A stretch of DNA of 64,000 bases from Cedecea lapagei (lineage in GTDB: Bacteria > Pseudomonadota > Gammaproteobacteria > Enterobacterales > Enterobacteriaceae): positions 930,001 to 994,000 of the forward strand of contig NZ_LR134201.1 of the NCBI RefSeq assembly GCF_900635955.1. The letters are read 5' to 3'. A model generated the notes under the pieces. The model worked only from the letters and a program-made list of their open reading frames with translations, had not been told where the DNA came from and did not search any database. This document shows positions 16,252 through 24,823 of the stretch, piece after piece; position 1 is the stretch's first letter, and each line of letters opens with the position of its first letter. The translations under genes and the position numbers were made by a program.

Positions 16252-16370
16252 AAAAACCTCTGTCAAGCCCTATCACCGGGAAGGGTTTCGGTTTACACTG
16301 TTGCCCGTCGCCCAAAAGGGCTCCCACATTGCAGTAAAATTTTTACCGTTAGCTGAGTCAGGAGATGCGG

Positions 16371-17624
16371 ATGTTAAAGCGTGAAATGAACATTGCCGAT
16401 TATGATGCCGAACTGTGGCAGGCTATGGAGCAGGAAAAAGTACGTCAGGAAGAGCACATCGAACTGATCGCCTCCGAAAACTACACCAGCCCGCGCGTGA
16501 TGCAGGCTCAGGGTTCTCAGCTGACCAATAAATATGCTGAAGGTTACCCGGGCAAGCGCTACTACGGCGGTTGCGAATACGTGGACATCGTTGAGCAGCT
16601 GGCTATCGACCGTGCAAAAGAGCTGTTTGGCGCAGACTATGCAAACGTGCAGCCGCACTCCGGCTCTCAGGCTAACTTCGCGGTTTACACTGCGCTGCTG
16701 CAGCCGGGCGATACCGTTCTGGGTATGAACCTGGCGCAGGGCGGCCACCTGACTCACGGCTCCCCGGTTAACTTCTCCGGCAAACTCTACAACATCATTC
16801 CTTACGGTATTGATGAGTCCGGTAAAATTGACTACGAAGACATGGCGAAGCAGGCTAAAGAGCACAAGCCGAAGATGATCATCGGCGGCTTCTCTGCCTA
16901 CTCCGGCGTGGTTGACTGGGCAAAAATGCGTGAAATCGCAGACAGCATTGGCGCGTACCTGTTCGTCGACATGGCGCACGTTGCGGGTCTGATTGCCGCA
17001 GATGTTTACCCGAACCCGGTTCCACACGCTCACGTTGTGACCACCACCACCCACAAAACCCTGGCGGGCCCACGTGGTGGCCTGATCCTGGCGAAGGGCG
17101 GTGACGAAGATCTGTATAAGAAACTGAACTCTGCCGTGTTCCCAAGCGCACAGGGCGGCCCGCTGATGCATGTTATCGCAGCGAAAGCCGTGGCGCTGAA
17201 AGAAGCCATGGAGCCTGAGTTCAAAGTTTACCAGCAGCAGGTTGCTAAGAACGCTAAAGCGATGGTGGAAGTGTTCCTGAACCGTGGCTACAAAGTGGTC
17301 TCTGGCGGGACTGAAAACCACCTGTTCCTGCTGGACCTGGTTGATAAAAACCTGACCGGTAAAGAAGCTGACGCAGCCCTGGGCCGCGCCAACATCACCG
17401 TGAACAAAAACAGCGTGCCAAACGATCCGAAGAGCCCGTTCGTGACTTCCGGTATCCGTATCGGTTCTCCGGCCGTGACTCGCCGCGGCTTTAAAGAAGC
17501 GGAAGTGAAAGAGCTGGCTGGGTGGATGTGCGACGTTCTGGACAACATCAATGACGAAGCGGTAATCGAGCGCGTTAAAGGTAAAGTGCTGGATATCTGT
17601 GCACGCTTCCCGGTTTACGCATAA
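16371..17624 (+). CDS. glyA: Serine hydroxymethyltransferase
   Basis: GlyA interconverts serine and glycine with tetrahydrofolate and is the main source of one-carbon units. The 417-residue product is nearly identical to E. coli GlyA, including IELIASENYTSPRVM, the substrate-binding YAEGYPGKRYYGGCE, and the PLP Lys in TTTTHKTLAGPRGG (about residue 229). The start at 16371 is preceded by AGGAG at 16360-16364; an ATG at 16365 is too close to that site. It links to purine synthesis through the PurR box upstream, and a strong terminator follows. Confidence 0.98.
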   Translation: MLKREMNIADYDAELWQAMEQEKVRQEEHIELIASENYTSPRVMQAQGSQLTNKYAEGYPGKRYYGGCEYVDIVEQLAIDRAKELFGADYANVQPHSGSQANFAVYTALLQPGDTVLGMNLAQGGHLTHGSPVNFSGKLYNIIPYGIDESGKIDYEDMAKQAKEHKPKMIIGGFSAYSGVVDWAKMREIADSIGAYLFVDMAHVAGLIAADVYPNPVPHAHVVTTTTHKTLAGPRGGLILAKGGDEDLYKKLNSAVFPSAQGGPLMHVIAAKAVALKEAMEPEFKVYQQQVAKNAKAMVEVFLNRGYKVVSGGTENHLFLLDLVDKNLTGKEADAALGRANITVNKNSVPNDPKSPFVTSGIRIGSPAVTRRGFKEAEVKELAGWMCDVLDNINDEAVIERVKGKVLDICARFPVYA

Positions 17625-17643
17625 TCGTTAAGCTGAAATGTCG

Positions 17644-17669
17644 AAGGCTCCCAGGCGGGAGCCTTTTTT
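17644..17669 (+). terminator. Rho-independent terminator of glyA
   Basis: AAGGCTCCC (17644-17652) pairs with GGGAGCCTT (17657-17665) around a 4-nt loop and is followed by T residues. The stop codon of the convergent SIS-domain gene lies inside its T tract. Confidence 0.92.
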
Positions 17670-18267
17670 ATTTCTGCTGACTGAGCGTCAACCCGACATC
17701 CCCGCCGGGATGTACCGCCAGCAGCGTCTCTTTCGAGTAGCCGCTCTCGCTCATCAGGCAGGCGCAGGCGGCGTCAAAAATCGCCAGCGCAAGGATTATC
17801 GAGGTGGTCGCCAGCATATTCAGCGGATCCATTTCTTGCTTCACGCCGGTAGAAATCACCAGCCTGGCCGCTTTGGCGATGGCCGAGTTCGGGTTTTCCG
17901 TCACGCTGATGAGCGGTACTTTTCGGGTCGCTAATCCCGGCAGCAATCTCGTTAGCTCGTCAGAGTTTCCGCCGCGCGAAAGCATAATCATCAGGTCGTC
18001 TTCACGTAAAAAGCCCAGATCGCCATGGGCTGCATCCGTTGCGCTGAGATAAATTGCCGGACGCTCAACGCAGGCGAGCATATGGGCAATTTTTCTTGCT
18101 GCGATGCCGGAGGTGCCTACGCCGGTGACCACAATCTTGCCTTTGCAGTTTCTCAGTTCGGCCAGTAAGGCGAGCCACTGAGCTTCGTCCAGATGGTGCT
18201 CCAGGGCCGCAAGTTCGCGGCTGCAGGTAGCCCATGCGTCTACGGCCTGCTGCCAGGACTCGCTCAT
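17668..18267 (-). CDS. SIS-domain sugar-phosphate isomerase (KdsD/GutQ-like, no CBS domains)
   Basis: The 199-residue protein is a single SIS domain: phosphosugar-binding loop VTGVGTSGIAARK (about 48-59), the KdsD-type segment SATDAAHGDLGFL (about 75-87) and SRGGNSDEL (about 97-105), then HPGGDVG near the C-terminus. KdsD and GutQ, which convert D-ribulose 5-phosphate to D-arabinose 5-phosphate, share this core but carry two CBS domains that are absent here. It is the last gene of the sugar operon; its ATG overlaps the kinase stop by 4 bp, so the two are probably coupled. The kinase should make a ketopentose phosphate, so an aldose-ketose isomerase acting on it is a reasonable inference. The exact reaction is not established. 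Confidence 0.82.
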   Translation of the reverse strand: MSESWQQAVDAWATCSRELAALEHHLDEAQWLALLAELRNCKGKIVVTGVGTSGIAARKIAHMLACVERPAIYLSATDAAHGDLGFLREDDLMIMLSRGGNSDELTRLLPGLATRKVPLISVTENPNSAIAKAARLVISTGVKQEMDPLNMLATTSIILALAIFDAACACLMSESGYSKETLLAVHPGGDVGLTLSQQK

Positions 18268-19901
18268 GCTTCCTCCTGCATCAGTTGGCGGTATTTCATG
18301 TGGTCGAGGTACATCTCGTGGAACACTTTATATTTGCGGTCGTAATACTGCTTGATGCGGTTGGTCTGCGGCGTGACCGTTTTACCAATGCGGCTCATGA
18401 CCGACATGGCCTCCGGGAAGGAGTCGAATACGCCTGCGGCCACGGTGCCCATCATCGCGCTGCCCAGCAGCATCGCCTCGCTCTCTTCAGGCAGCAGCAT
18501 CGCGCAGCCGGTGGCGTTGGCGTGCTCCTGGACGAAAATGGGGTTTTTGGTGCCGCCGCCGCTCGCCATAATGGTGTCGATGGTGTAGCCGCTGTGGTTC
18601 ATGGTTTCGATAATATGGCGGGTGCCGAGCGCAATGGCCTGAATCGTCGCCAGGTACTGCAGGGCCATATCTTCCGGCGTGCGGGAAAGCTTCAGCCCGC
18701 TGATAACGCCGGTCAACGTCGGGTTAGCGCGCGGTGAGCGGTTACCGTGGAAGTAGGGCAGAATGTGCATCTCTTTCGTCAGGAAGGCGATGTTTTCCGG
18801 CTCCCCGGCCATCTTGCGCAGCAGGGCGTTCAGCTGCTCATAGATTGTCTGCCCCTGAGCTTTGGCCTGGGCAAGCAGCGTTTCATAGCATGGATGCGAC
18901 TGAATAATATGGTCGATAAGCGCCCCTGTTGCCGACTGGCCGCCTTCGTTAAGCCAGTAACCTGGCAATACTGCCGAATAGTAGGGTCCCCAAACGCCGT
19001 TAATAAAGCGCGCTTCTTTTGAAATCGCCATATGGCCGGTAGAGGTGCCGCCGATAAGCGCTACTCGGCGATCGAAATCGGCAACTTCGCCGGAAACGCC
19101 GCAGGCGCCCAATGTTCCTAGCGTGCCCGCATGAGCATCGATAATCGAAACGCTAACGGCGGTACCGGCAATCAGTCCCATTTCGCTTGCGGCACGCTGG
19201 GTCAGCCCGTGGCCCAGCGGCTCGCCCATGGTTTTCACGTAGCGGCCAATTTTTTCTGCATCGTGCTCCAGCAGATCTTCCAGCCCGATCTGGCGGAAGT
19301 AGCTGCTGTCCCATTTGTCTTCGTGGCCCATATAGGTCCATTTACAGACGGTGGAGCAGAGCGAGCGGGTATCATCTCCGGTGGCACGCCAGGTCAGGAA
19401 GTCCGGCAGGTCAAAATAGTAGCCCGCGTTTGACCAGGTATTCGGCATGTGCTGCTTGAGCCACAATAATTTTGGCGTCTGCATTTCCGGGGAAATAATT
19501 CCGCCCACGTAGTCCAGCACGCGGTGGTGCAGGGCGTTGATGCGGTCTGCCTGGGTAATGGCGCGGTGATCCATCCACACAATGATGTTCTGTTCGCTGC
19601 GCCCGGAAGGGCTGATGGTCAGCGGCTTGCCTTCTTTATCCAGCACCACCAGGGAACAGGTGGCGTCGAATCCGAGGCCTTTTACCTGAATCGGATTAAT
19701 ATCGGCCTGGTTAACCGCGTCCCGCACCGCGTTGCAGACCGCCTGCCAGATATTATCTGATGACTGCTCGACGAAGTCCGCCTGCGGGCGGTATATCTCA
19801 ATCGCCCGGCTGGCCTGGCCTACCATCCGGCCATTCAGGTCAAAGACGCCCGCGCGGGCGCTTCCCGTCCCTACATCCACCCCAATGAAGTAACTCGCCA
19901 T
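18264..19901 (-). CDS. FGGY-family carbohydrate kinase, predicted D-ribulokinase
   Basis: The 545-residue protein has the two actin-like FGGY domains: ATP-binding GVDVGTGSARAGVFD at the N-terminus, and GGTSTGH, GNRSPRANP and ASGGGTKN in the C-terminal half. Residues 81-86 read TCSLVV, the motif described for the subfamily (yeast YDR109C, human FGGY) shown to phosphorylate D-ribulose to D-ribulose 5-phosphate. AGGAGAA sits upstream of its ATG. It lies 16 bp after the second permease gene and overlaps the SIS gene. The substrate assignment rests on the motif and family knowledge; L-ribulose and ribitol kinases belong to other FGGY branches. No homologue lies at this place in K-12. Confidence 0.88.
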   Translation of the reverse strand: MASYFIGVDVGTGSARAGVFDLNGRMVGQASRAIEIYRPQADFVEQSSDNIWQAVCNAVRDAVNQADINPIQVKGLGFDATCSLVVLDKEGKPLTISPSGRSEQNIIVWMDHRAITQADRINALHHRVLDYVGGIISPEMQTPKLLWLKQHMPNTWSNAGYYFDLPDFLTWRATGDDTRSLCSTVCKWTYMGHEDKWDSSYFRQIGLEDLLEHDAEKIGRYVKTMGEPLGHGLTQRAASEMGLIAGTAVSVSIIDAHAGTLGTLGACGVSGEVADFDRRVALIGGTSTGHMAISKEARFINGVWGPYYSAVLPGYWLNEGGQSATGALIDHIIQSHPCYETLLAQAKAQGQTIYEQLNALLRKMAGEPENIAFLTKEMHILPYFHGNRSPRANPTLTGVISGLKLSRTPEDMALQYLATIQAIALGTRHIIETMNHSGYTIDTIMASGGGTKNPIFVQEHANATGCAMLLPEESEAMLLGSAMMGTVAAGVFDSFPEAMSVMSRIGKTVTPQTNRIKQYYDRKYKVFHEMYLDHMKYRQLMQEEA

Positions 19902-19917
19902 AATGATTCTCCTGAAC

Positions 19918-20871
19918 TCAGGCTTTACGATTCTGTAATGCGATAAAGAGGATCAGCACCGCGCCCCAGAGCGCCATGGTCAGATAGCTGCTGATCCCCA
20001 GCAAATTAAAGCCGCTTTCCAGCATTTGCAGCACGATGAGCGCCAGCACCAGCCCTATGACGCGGCCAAAACCGCCGTCCGGGTTAATGCCGCCCAGCAC
20101 CGAGGCAAGGATGGTTACCAGCAGATAAGACTCGCCGTATCCGGCTTTGGCGGAGTTGAACTTGGCCATCATCAAAATGGCAGCCACCCAGCCGAGCAGC
20201 GCGGAAATGACGTACACCGATATCTGCACCCGCACGGTGTTAACGCCGCTGTAGCGAGTGGCCTGTTCATTGGAGCCGACCAGATAGAGGCTTCGCCCCA
20301 GCGTGGTGTGCTCCAGCAGCACCCAGAGTAAAACTGCAACCAGCAGGAACAGCAGCAGCGCGACCGGAATGCCGAGCAGCGTGGCGTTGCCCAGGTACTG
20401 AATTGCCGCCGGAAAGCCAGAAATTACCGTGCCGTTAGACAGCAGGATATTGAGGCCGGAAATCAGCGTCATGGTGCCGAGCGTGGCAAGGATCGGTGAA
20501 ACGCCGACCCAGGCGACCAGCGCCCCGTTTAGCGTGCCAATAGCTACCGCGACGGCAATACCAGCCAAAAGCGCCAGCGCGAAGAACAGCGGGTTATCCG
20601 GGTGGCTTACAATAATGGCCGCCATCACCAGCGAACAGGCGTTGGCTCCGGCAATAATCGATAGGTTGATCCCGCCGGTCAGCATCGTCATCCCCATGCC
20701 CAGCGCCAGCATGCCGAGAACAGGCAGCTGAGAGCCGATGGACTGGAAGTTGGCGAGGCTAAAGAAGCGCCCGCCCAGCAGCAGCGAAAACGCCACGGCG
20801 ACCACAACAATAATCACGCACTGCAGCCGAATGATGGCGTCACCGGGTAAAAATCTGGCGAAGGTTTTCAT
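19918..20871 (-). CDS. Ribose-type sugar ABC transporter permease (second)
   Basis: This 317-residue inner-membrane permease of the RbsC/AraH/BPD_transp_2 family has about eight to ten hydrophobic segments, the conserved GGINLSI (about residues 65-71), and a late GGINPDGGFGRVIG loop that contacts the ATPase. The start at 20871 (MKTFARFLPG) is chosen because it lies 1 nt after the stop of the upstream permease and has GGGAGC before it; the frame extends 11 codons further upstream into that gene. Together with the next gene it forms the heteromeric channel for the operon's sugar. Confidence 0.88.
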   Translation of the reverse strand: MKTFARFLPGDAIIRLQCVIIVVVAVAFSLLLGGRFFSLANFQSIGSQLPVLGMLALGMGMTMLTGGINLSIIAGANACSLVMAAIIVSHPDNPLFFALALLAGIAVAVAIGTLNGALVAWVGVSPILATLGTMTLISGLNILLSNGTVISGFPAAIQYLGNATLLGIPVALLLFLLVAVLLWVLLEHTTLGRSLYLVGSNEQATRYSGVNTVRVQISVYVISALLGWVAAILMMAKFNSAKAGYGESYLLVTILASVLGGINPDGGFGRVIGLVLALIVLQMLESGFNLLGISSYLTMALWGAVLILFIALQNRKA

Positions 20872-20872
20872 C

Positions 20873-21862
20873 TCAAAGCTCCCTTGCGAGTTTGCGTTTT
20901 TCATTCCAGGCCGTGGCGCTGATGCTGACCAGGATAATCACGCCGCTGAACACGGCGTGCCAGTAAGAGGACACGCTCAGCAGCGTCAGGCCATTTTGTA
21001 AGAACGCCAGCAGGATAACCCCGAGCAGCGTGCCGGTAAGCGTCCCACGTCCGCCGCTCATGCTTGTCCCGCCGAGTACTACCGCTGCCAGTACCGTAAG
21101 CTCAAAGCCCAGCAGGGAGTTAGGCGCGACGGACTGGGTGATCTGCGCCTGCACCACGGCGGCAATACCGGCCAGAATGCCCATGTAGCCGTAGACGTAG
21201 AAATGCAGCTTAAGCAGGTTCATCCCCAGGCGCGATGCCGCCTCGCGGTTGCCGCCCATGGCATAAATCTGGCGGCCCGGTCGGGTGTAATTCATCAGCA
21301 CGGCGGTAAAGATAATCACCGCCGCCAGGCACAGCAGCGGCAGGGTTAGCCCGTACTGATAGCCGTCTTTGGCGGTGAAAGAGAACCAGTTGATGCCGTT
21401 CATAAACCAGTCCGGGAAGCCGTACAGCCACGTGCCTTTGGTGAGGTAAACCAGCAGGCCGTAGTAAACGTTGAGGGTGGCAATGGTAATGATGATCGCC
21501 GGGACCCGCAGCCAGTAGACCAGGAAACCGTTGATAAGCCCGAGCAGCAGCCCCACGGCAATAGAAATCACCAGCGCCAGCGCAAAATTACCGCCGTGGG
21601 CGATGACCCAACTTGCCATCACGTACTGGGCAATGGCGGTCATCGCCGGGAACGAGATATCAATCCCCCCGGAAATCAGCACCACAAAGAGCCCGCAGGC
21701 CAGAATGCCCAGAATGGCGTAGCTGGTGGCGACGTCGGTCAGATTACCGATCGACAAAAACTCATCGGTACTGATGCTCAGGCCAACGGCCAGCGCAATC
21801 ACCAGCAGCCCAAGCCAGAATTCATGTTGCCCGAGCAGGCGGGAGAAACGAGAGTTATTCAT
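20873..21862 (-). CDS. Ribose-type sugar ABC transporter permease (first)
   Basis: The 329-residue inner-membrane permease belongs to the RbsC/LsrC-like family, with multiple hydrophobic helices, the conserved SGGIDISFPAMTA motif and GGTSMSGGRGTLTGTLLG near the C-terminus. The start at 21862 (MNNSRFSRLL) overlaps the stop of the ATPase gene by 8 bp and is preceded by GAGGTGG; a longer frame to 21925 lies inside the ATPase gene. Two different permeases in tandem are typical of the autoinducer-2/rhamnose-type importers, unlike the single RbsC of the ribose system. Confidence 0.88.
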   Translation of the reverse strand: MNNSRFSRLLGQHEFWLGLLVIALAVGLSISTDEFLSIGNLTDVATSYAILGILACGLFVVLISGGIDISFPAMTAIAQYVMASWVIAHGGNFALALVISIAVGLLLGLINGFLVYWLRVPAIIITIATLNVYYGLLVYLTKGTWLYGFPDWFMNGINWFSFTAKDGYQYGLTLPLLCLAAVIIFTAVLMNYTRPGRQIYAMGGNREAASRLGMNLLKLHFYVYGYMGILAGIAAVVQAQITQSVAPNSLLGFELTVLAAVVLGGTSMSGGRGTLTGTLLGVILLAFLQNGLTLLSVSSYWHAVFSGVIILVSISATAWNEKRKLAREL

Positions 21863-23354
21863 TGACCACCTCAGCAATATCCTGTTCGCTACAGCGATGC
21901 GGATTAAACTCTGCGACCAGCTCACCCCGGCGCATTACCAGCACACGATGGCTGTTGTAATAGGCTTCCGGGATTTCATCGCAAATCATCAGTACGGCCA
22001 GCCCTTGTTCCGCCAGGGAACGTGCGATCTGGTAAATACCCTCTTTGTTCGCGATATCTACGCCCACCGTTGGCGAGTCGAGAATCAATATTTGTGGGTT
22101 TGTGGCAACCCATTTGGCGATGGCGATCCTCTGGGCATTGCCACCGGAAAGGGTTTTTACCGGCAGCCCGGCATCGGAGACTTTGATGTTCAGCTCACGA
22201 ATGAGATCGGCCACCAGGTTACGGGCTTTTTCATGATCGAGCAGCCCGCTGCGGGTATGGAGCCTGTCGAAGACCGTGACAATCGTGTTGTCGTAGATCG
22301 ACTGCTCCATGATCAGCCCCTGAGTCAGGCGATCCTCAGAGACATAGCCGATGCCGTGTTTGATCGCATCGTGGTTATTGCGAAACGTCACCGGCACGCC
22401 GTCGATCAGCATTTCACCGCTTTGCGGCTGCGTCATGCCGAACAGGCTCATACATAATTCGGTGCGGCCTGAACCCAGCAGGCCAACGATGGAGACAATT
22501 TCGCCGCCGCGCAGTGACAGGTTGATGTTGTGGTATTTTCCTTTGCGGCTGAGGCCACGCAGTTCCAGCATTGGCTGTTTCTCTAGCGGCGGTTTTTCCG
22601 GCAGTGGGCTGTAGTGGAAGCGTTGCCCGGTCATCAGGAAGGCAAGCTCGCCGCTGTCCAGCTCGCTGGCCTGCCAGGTGCCGACGAGCTTCCCGTCGCG
22701 CATTACGCTGATGCGGTCGGCGACCTCCATCACCTCGTCGAGGCGGTGGCTGACAAACACCACGCAGATACCGTCCGCTTTGAGTTCATTCACCACCCGC
22801 AGCAGGCCGTTAACCTCCTGGCGAGTCAGGGAAGCGGTAGGTTCGTCCATGATAACCAGCCGGGCGTCGGCGGCGATGGCGCGGCAGATGGCCACCAGCT
22901 GGCGGTCAGCTATCGAGAGCTTTTCCACTTTTTTGTCGGGATCGAGCGTCACGCCAATGCGGTTCATGGCGGCCAGCGCCTGGGCTTTCATTGCGCTGCG
23001 GTTAACCCACAGGCTGCCGCCCGGCTGGTAGCGGTGAACGGCGATATTCTCTGCCACGCTGAAATTGGGGAACAGCGACAGATCCTGGTAGATCACCTGG
23101 ATGCCGTAGTGAGCGGAAAGCGTGGGCGTCAGGCTATGAAACAGTTTGCCGTCGAGGGCGATCTGCGCGCCTTTTTCCGGGTGATAGACGCCGGAAATCA
23201 CTTTAATAATCGTGCTTTTACCACAGCCGTTTTGTCCGGCCAGGCAATGGACTTCGCCTTTTTTGAGCGTCAGATTGACGTTATCCAGCGCCCGCACGCC
23301 CGGGAATTGCTTGCTGATATTCTCAAGAGTGATAAATGCGGATGTGTCGGTCAT
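21855..23354 (-). CDS. Sugar ABC transporter ATP-binding protein (two-domain, RbsA-like)
   Basis: The 499-residue protein has two fused ABC domains. The N-terminal one has Walker A GQNGCGKST, signature LSIADRQ and Walker B VIMDEPTAS; the C-terminal one has a degenerate Walker A GLLGSGRTE and a full LSGGNAQR signature with LILDSPTVGVD. This RbsA/MglA/LsrA arrangement powers monosaccharide import at the inner membrane. The start at 23354 (MTDTSAF) gives the family length of about 500; a frame extending to 23393 runs into hairpin sequence. The last 8 bp overlap the first permease gene. Confidence 0.9.
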   Translation of the reverse strand: MTDTSAFITLENISKQFPGVRALDNVNLTLKKGEVHCLAGQNGCGKSTIIKVISGVYHPEKGAQIALDGKLFHSLTPTLSAHYGIQVIYQDLSLFPNFSVAENIAVHRYQPGGSLWVNRSAMKAQALAAMNRIGVTLDPDKKVEKLSIADRQLVAICRAIAADARLVIMDEPTASLTRQEVNGLLRVVNELKADGICVVFVSHRLDEVMEVADRISVMRDGKLVGTWQASELDSGELAFLMTGQRFHYSPLPEKPPLEKQPMLELRGLSRKGKYHNINLSLRGGEIVSIVGLLGSGRTELCMSLFGMTQPQSGEMLIDGVPVTFRNNHDAIKHGIGYVSEDRLTQGLIMEQSIYDNTIVTVFDRLHTRSGLLDHEKARNLVADLIRELNIKVSDAGLPVKTLSGGNAQRIAIAKWVATNPQILILDSPTVGVDIANKEGIYQIARSLAEQGLAVLMICDEIPEAYYNSHRVLVMRRGELVAEFNPHRCSEQDIAEVVNE

Positions 23355-23370
23355 GGGTAATGCCCCTGCC

Positions 23371-23430
23371 GGCGCCCGACGTGGGCGCCACAAAATAATC
23401 TTGTTGGTGAAGGCCGGCCAATTGGCCGGC
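23371..23430. repeat. Two perfect hairpins between the binding-protein and ATPase genes
   Basis: GGCGCCC (23371-23377) pairs with GGGCGCC (23383-23389) around 5 nt, and GCCGGCCAATTGGCCGGC (23413-23430) is an 18-bp perfect palindrome. Structures in this place often protect the upstream binding-protein mRNA or cause partial termination, so that the binding protein is made in excess; that role is inferred here. Confidence 0.7.
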
Positions 23431-23461
23431 GTTCCGGTTTCCCTGGTGTTGGCTGGGTGCC

Positions 23462-24445
23462 TTAGAAACCGAGTGACTGAGCGTTATCTTTGGTGACTTC
23501 GAGGATCTTGTTAAAGCGGATCACTTTCTTATCCATGTCGACATCGGCCTTGCCCAGACCGTCTATGGTCAGGTCTTTGGTGACGGCTTTGCCCTGCAGC
23601 AGCTGGTCGGCAACGGTCACCAGCGCATAACCGGCATCTTTAGGATCCCAGAGCAGCGCTTTTTTGATGTCGCCGCGCATCAGGTAAGGCGCGGCCTGGC
23701 CCGGCATGGCAATGCCGACAACCGCCAGTTTGTCCTTCGCACGCTTCTTCTGTACCGCCTGACCCGCGCCGATTGGACCGAGCGAGCCAAAGCCGATCAC
23801 GCCTTTCATCTGCGGATAGGTTTTCATCAGATCGAGCGTCGTGGAGTAGGACTTATCGATGCTCTCAGCCACCGGCAGGCGGGAGGTGACTTCAAACATA
23901 TCCGGGTATTTTTCTTTCTGGTACTTAATGGCGGAATCCGCCCAGGCGTTGTGCAGAGGCACGGTCAGCGATCCGACGTAAATGGCGTAGCCGCCTTTGC
24001 CGCCCATGTCCTTCGCCAGCTCATCCATATTAGCCTGAGCATATTTTTCGCTGTCGATGGTTTCGATATCCCACTGGCCGATCTGTTGGTCAGGTGATTC
24101 ATGCGTCAGGACCACGATGCCCTGATCCCGGGCTTTTTTAAGCACCGGCTCAAGCACCTTGGCGTCGTTAGGCACCACGATAATAGCGTTCACTTTCTTG
24201 GCGATCAGATCCTCAATCACCTTCACTTGCTGAGCCGGATCGGGCGTTGAAGCTCCGGTCTGGTAAGCGTTGACGTTGAGTTTTTTTGCGGCTTCATTGA
24301 CGCCGGTTTCCATGCGGTTAAACCATGGGATCCCGGTGACTTTCGCCACCACCGCGATTTCATACTTATCCGCCGCAGCGGCCGTACCGGACAACATGCA
24401 TGCAGAAATCAGGGTTGCACTGAGTAATGCGAGTTTGAATTTCAT
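23462..24445 (-). CDS. Periplasmic sugar-binding protein (autoinducer-2/rhamnose-binding-like)
   Basis: The 327-residue protein has a signal peptide (MKFKLALLSATLISACMLSG, cleaved after the AAAA region) and a Peripla_BP_4 fold with two lobes: VAKVTGIPWFNRMETGVNEAAKKLN, the TGASTPDPAQQVKVIEDLI segment and IIVVPNDAKVLEPVL in lobe one, and GVIGFGSLGPIGAGQ in lobe two. The pattern is closest to LsrB/RhaS-type binding proteins, but the neighbouring kinase does not suggest AI-2. It is the first gene of the operon, followed by two hairpins and then the ATPase. It should deliver a pentose or pentulose; the ligand is not determinable from sequence. Confidence 0.88.
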   Translation of the reverse strand: MKFKLALLSATLISACMLSGTAAAADKYEIAVVAKVTGIPWFNRMETGVNEAAKKLNVNAYQTGASTPDPAQQVKVIEDLIAKKVNAIIVVPNDAKVLEPVLKKARDQGIVVLTHESPDQQIGQWDIETIDSEKYAQANMDELAKDMGGKGGYAIYVGSLTVPLHNAWADSAIKYQKEKYPDMFEVTSRLPVAESIDKSYSTTLDLMKTYPQMKGVIGFGSLGPIGAGQAVQKKRAKDKLAVVGIAMPGQAAPYLMRGDIKKALLWDPKDAGYALVTVADQLLQGKAVTKDLTIDGLGKADVDMDKKVIRFNKILEVTKDNAQSLGF

Positions 24446-24823
24446 AGGTGTACCTTTTTATGAGGGACTGAGGCATGTCACGGAGAGGAGACTAGCAATG
24501 AAGGGAAGAGGGAATGAATTGCAGTTTTTCTAAATGTGATGACTGCCCATTTTTGTTTATTTTTAGATCTTTTTTGGTTAAATAAAGGTTAAATATATGA
24601 TGTTTTTTTAAACTTAGCCAAGCGATTGTGTTAATTTTCGTCTTATTTGTTAACTTTAAATTAACAAATTTAAAACAATTGCAGGTAAAAAACCGTATGG
24701 AAAGAGGAGGAAGCCTGGCGACTGGAAAAAAATGTTACGAAATTGTGAGCTGAAGCGCATCAGGCAACATGGCGGTCAGAAGCAATAAAAAGGCCGCTTT
24801 CGCGGCCCTGAGGTTCGGGAAGT
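24446..24823. promoter_or_regulatory. AT-rich promoter region of the sugar operon
   Basis: The 378-bp gap between the binding-protein start and the yphA stop holds an AT-rich block (24535-24690). AAATGTGA (24532-24539) is a perfect CRP half site on the plus strand with a poor second half (CCCATTTT). The palindrome at 24645-24669 is listed separately. I see no open frame here. Confidence 0.5.
24645..24669. promoter_or_regulatory. 25-bp palindromic operator candidate
   Basis: ATTTGTTAA (24645-24653) and TTAACAAAT (24661-24669) are perfect 9-bp inverted repeats around a 7-bp AT spacer, about 200 bp upstream of the binding-protein gene. Size and AT richness fit a ROK- or LacI-type operator; the ROK gene yphH is 900 bp away. 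Confidence 0.6.

Noticed and set aside
16374..17321. A 315-codon open frame opposite glyA
   Set aside because: It mirrors the highly conserved glyA codons and shows no independent start signal or family motif.
22614..23360. A 248-codon plus-strand frame in the sugar ATPase gene
   Set aside because: The minus-strand gene has full ABC motifs; the plus-strand frame has none and is an artefact of codon bias.
24532..24553. Full CRP site before the sugar operon
   Set aside because: Only one half (AAATGTGA) is good; the other matches 4 of 8. It is mentioned as weak in the region entry, not called.
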